Below are positions 5,308 through 7,077 of a stretch of DNA of 7,077 nt, piece after piece. Numbering within the stretch: the first letter of the stretch is position 1; the number at the start of each line of letters is the position of its first letter. The position numbers were made by a program, and so were the translations under genes. The stretch is taken from positions 1 through 7,077 of the forward strand of contig WLOZ01000091.1 of NCBI GenBank assembly GCA_009699025.1, read 5' to 3'. Below the pieces are notes generated by a model. The model was not told where the DNA came from. It was given only the letters and a program-made list of their open reading frames with translations, and made no database searches. This stretch comes from Actinomycetota bacterium. GTDB lineage: Bacteria > Actinomycetota > Actinomycetes > S36-B12 > CAIYMF01.

Positions 5308-5330
5308 CAGACATGTGCATTGCCAGGCCG
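5308..5330. repeat. Right copy of the 23-bp direct repeat
   Basis: This is identical to 2764-2786 and in the same orientation, beginning eight nt after the stop of the 42-residue ORF. The two copies enclose about 2.5 kb containing the second protease and its divergent neighbours. Such a pair may be attachment-like borders, remains of a duplicated element, or a target for homologous deletion. Confidence 0.8.
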
Positions 5331-5605
5331 TTGCCCCCGCCAGACGAGATCTCGTGCGGGGCAAAGGATTACCGATTCGTACCGGTCCCTGACGAGTAGT
5401 CACTCTGAGGGTTGTTTGATGGCAAAGCGACGCTCGTCGTGACAGTGACGATTAGGAGCTGGTGATGCTGCGGGCGTGCGCGGAATGAGCCCGGGCCGCC
5501 AACGAGCCGAGGCGCCGGCACGGCCGCGCCGTCGCAGCTTGCTCTGTTCATGGGATGACGGGCAGAGAGCGGCGCTGGGTTCGCGGTCGCGCGGCCCGCG
5601 CCCAC
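5331..5605. other. Non-coding or unrecognised stretch
   Basis: Open frames exist on both strands but none shows a motif, a membrane segment in a sensible place, or a ribosome site. I see no repeats beyond the fading similarity that follows the 23-bp repeat. Confidence 0.4.
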
Positions 5606-5881
5606 TCAATGGCACCGCCAAACGATCAGGATCGCGGCGATGACTCCTCTGGCTCCAAGGAGCGGAGCGCCGCCTTGGCCCGGTTCCGCATCCGCTGCAG
5701 GCTCTCTCCCGTCCGGACCAGCCGGCACGAGACCTCCCGAACCGACAGCACACGAACTTCGGTCCTCCGCTGAGCCGTGGGCACCTCCGGCGGACAACAC
5801 CAGCCAGCCGAGCCCGAGCAGCATGCTCACGACGTCGGCCGTCGACTCCGTCACGAGCAAGACCCCAATCACGGCACACAC
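5606..5881 (-). CDS. Doubtful small membrane protein ORF
   Basis: The frame from GTG 5879-5881 gives 91 residues with two hydrophobic segments: a long one at the start (CAVIGVLLVT through MLLGLGWLVLSAGG) and a short one at the end (GVIAAILIVWRCH). They are separated by an Ala/Gly/Pro-rich hydrophilic linker. The frame is open further upstream to about 6010, where the translation becomes Arg/Gly-rich and then hydrophobic (IGLCIQIP), so the start is uncertain. No Shine-Dalgarno precedes the GTG. It could be a real two-helix protein, a fragment, or chance. Nothing around it suggests a function. Confidence 0.3.
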   Translation of the reverse strand: MCAVIGVLLVTESTADVVSMLLGLGWLVLSAGGAHGSAEDRSSCAVGSGGLVPAGPDGREPAADAEPGQGGAPLLGARGVIAAILIVWRCH

Positions 5882-5979
5882 TGGTATCTGGATACAGAGC
5901 CCGATGCCCCGGCCCCTACCGCCGGCGCGACCGTGGATCCGACCCGAACGCGACTGGTGACGGCGAGCGAGGCACCTAT

Positions 5980-6001
5980 CTGCGTCTGCCTTCAGATGCA
6001 G
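5980..6001 (-). terminator. Hairpin after the lipoprotein gene, probable terminator
   Basis: CTGCGTCTG (5980-5988) and CAGATGCAG (5993-6001) form a nine-pair stem with a CCTT loop, interrupted by a single non-Watson-Crick pair: a G-U wobble in plus-strand RNA, an A-C mismatch in minus-strand RNA. It starts four nt past the stop codon of the minus-strand lipoprotein gene, the expected place for its terminator. It could work for rightward transcription too. Confidence 0.5.
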
Positions 6002-6005
6002 CGGC

Positions 6006-6557
6006 TCACAGGGGAATCACGATCTTGCTGAGCGCGTCGACAACTTGGGGCAGGTAGGCACCGCAGGAGCCAGAGGGGACGTGTGCCTGCCAAAGCCCGT
6101 CCAAGGTCTCTACGAAGATGGTCCTCGGTGCCTGCAAGGAGGCCGGACACACTTGATCGACGCCGGAATCGTCGACTTCTGCGGCTGACTCGTCGGGCAG
6201 GCGCAGTGCGGCGTCCAGCCCGGTGAACGGCTCGCCACCACCTGCGGCAGTCTTCGTCAGTCGAAATGGCGAGAACGGTGGTCCCCACACGCCTGCCTGG
6301 AGCGGACAGATCAGGTACGCAATCGCTTTCCCCGTTACGACGACCGGTGACTGGTCCGGCTCGGTCGTGGGCTCCGTCGGGCACTTCACAGACTGCTGCG
6401 GATAGCCCATCAGGGTGCTGACAACTGCGTCCGTCGATGGCGACTCCATGACCGTCGCACCGAACGTAGGAGTCGACGGAGCGCCAACGCTCCCCCCGCC
6501 AGTGCAAGCAGTGAGGCCAGCCACCAACGCTGCCAGGAGTGCGGTGCGGGCCCACAT
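6006..6557 (-). CDS. Putative lipoprotein with four cysteines in the mature part
   Basis: From ATG 6555-6557 the product has 183 residues. The frame is open to an ATG at 6591-6593, which would add twelve residues, but the inner ATG puts a compact signal (MWARTALLAALVAGLTAC) at the N-terminus. No strong ribosome site separates the two options. The lipobox LTAC (15-18) predicts lipidation at Cys18, followed by a Gly/Ser/Pro/Thr-rich spacer. The mature domain has four further cysteines, in SVKCPTE, YLICPLQ, DQVCPAS and SGSCGAY, enough for two disulfides in a secreted fold. It ends with YLPQVVDALSKIVIPL, probably an amphipathic helix. It stands alone with a hairpin behind it. No family was recognised, and a cell-surface binding or immunity-type role would be guesswork. 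Confidence 0.72.
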   Translation of the reverse strand: MWARTALLAALVAGLTACTGGGSVGAPSTPTFGATVMESPSTDAVVSTLMGYPQQSVKCPTEPTTEPDQSPVVVTGKAIAYLICPLQAGVWGPPFSPFRLTKTAAGGGEPFTGLDAALRLPDESAAEVDDSGVDQVCPASLQAPRTIFVETLDGLWQAHVPSGSCGAYLPQVVDALSKIVIPL

Positions 6558-6593
6558 GACTGTGTGACGAAGGGTCACCCACCGGGGTTCCAT

Positions 6594-7077
6594 GCGAATC
6601 AGAATGCCCTGGTATCGCTCGGGTCGTCCATGGACGAGTGCGGCTTCGTGCTCGGCTTCATCGACTCCCGGCCGCGGTCGACCATGGTCTCTGGGCGCGT
6701 TTCGTCCCGAGCGGCCCGGCCCAGCTGCACGACTGCCCGCTGGTCGACGTCGCAGTCCGTCACCACCGGCCGCGGCAGCAGATCAGTCACGGGATCCGTC
6801 CTGAGCCTGCCCACGCCGTCATCGACTCCGTCACGAGAGTGACGGGGCGGCCCTCGACTCCGTCACGAACTCCGTCACCTTGTCGTCGGCGCGGCCCGCC
6901 GGCGGGAGCAACGCGCACCTTCGCCAGCCAGCTCGGTTCGCAACGCCGGCATGGCGTCGACCGGACCGTCGCCCAGCGCGGCATCGGTGCCCACTGAGTC
7001 GAGGCCGCGCCGGCCCCGGCGCGCTCTCGACGCGCCTGAACTGGTCGGAAGAGGGCCCGACTGGGACCGCCCAGCGC
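6594..7077. other. Right-end stretch without a convincing gene, holding ACTCCGTCAC repeats
   Basis: Several open frames exist here on both strands, but none carries a motif and the most gene-like readings switch frame. On the minus strand a balanced reading (VGTDAALGDGPVDAMPALRT) ends at a stop, and another frame gives ADDKVTEFVTESRAAPSLS. This may be a frameshifted gene end entering from the right edge. Copies of ACTCCGTCAC lie at 6825-6834, 6857-6866 and 6869-6878. Confidence 0.4.
6822..6878. repeat. Cluster of ACTCCGTCAC motifs, with a further copy at 5845
   Basis: TCGACTCCGTCACGAG occurs at 6822-6837 and again, identical over 16 bp, about 1 kb away at 5842-5857. TCGACTCCGTCACGA recurs at 6854-6868, and the core ACTCCGTCAC follows once more at 6869-6878, twelve bp after the previous core. 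On the minus strand the repeats read GTGACGGAGT. They may be binding sites, or coding repeats of Val-Thr-Glu-Ser in a broken gene. Confidence 0.5.

Noticed and set aside
4973..5320. Minus-strand ORF starting inside the 23-bp repeat (MHMSESKSGLPE)
   Set aside because: It runs through the terminator stem and into antisense of the protease C-terminus. The start within the repeat is not preceded by a ribosome site, and the other repeat copy does not continue with a similar protein.

Overview
The window is GC-rich. Its gene style points to an actinobacterium, probably Micrococcales or a nearby order, although no marker gene fixes the genus. The clues are GTG starts, C/G third codon positions, lipobox and Tat-type export signals, streptogrisin-like proteases with propeptides, and stable hairpin terminators without U-tracts.

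Layout. Positions 1-335 (minus) hold the N-terminal part of an acetoacetate decarboxylase-family gene that runs off the left edge. Upstream of it lie three copies of a 14-bp motif (451-508). At 597-638 (minus) is the 3' half of a tRNA-Lys(UUU), from anticodon loop to discriminator base, with no 5' half. This is the usual scar at one end of an element integrated into a tRNA gene. Positions left of 597 are therefore probably chromosomal, and everything to the right is probably an accessory island.

The island portion is dominated by secreted or membrane proteins related to S1 (chymotrypsin-fold, streptogrisin/alpha-lytic type) proteases. (1) 961-1966 (+) is a heavily damaged protease gene with frameshifts, three stops and no C-terminal half. 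(2) 1920-2633 (-) is a small three-helix membrane protein followed in the same frame, after one TAA, by a domain resembling the propeptides of the two proteases. (3) 3795-5114 (+) is a nearly intact pre-pro-protease with a full His/Asp/Ser triad, interrupted only by a TAA at the boundary between propeptide and protease, and followed by a strong hairpin terminator. Divergent from (3) are a lipoprotein gene (3197-3691, -) and a Tat-signal ORF that overlaps it by ATGA (2958-3200, -). A 23-bp direct repeat (2764-2786 and 5308-5330) brackets this whole second protease block.

The right third (5167-7077) is sparse. It contains one convincing lipoprotein gene (6006-6557, -), a hairpin after it, a doubtful small membrane ORF (5606-5881, -), and scattered copies of a short ACTCCGTCAC motif.

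Taken together, this looks like an island end in which an extracytoplasmic proteolysis module was duplicated and is decaying. The most notable points are the recurring in-frame stops in inter-domain linkers, the membrane-linked propeptide-like domain, and the repeat-bounded block. No search could be run, so family names rest on motif recognition and on comparing the proteins of this window with one another.
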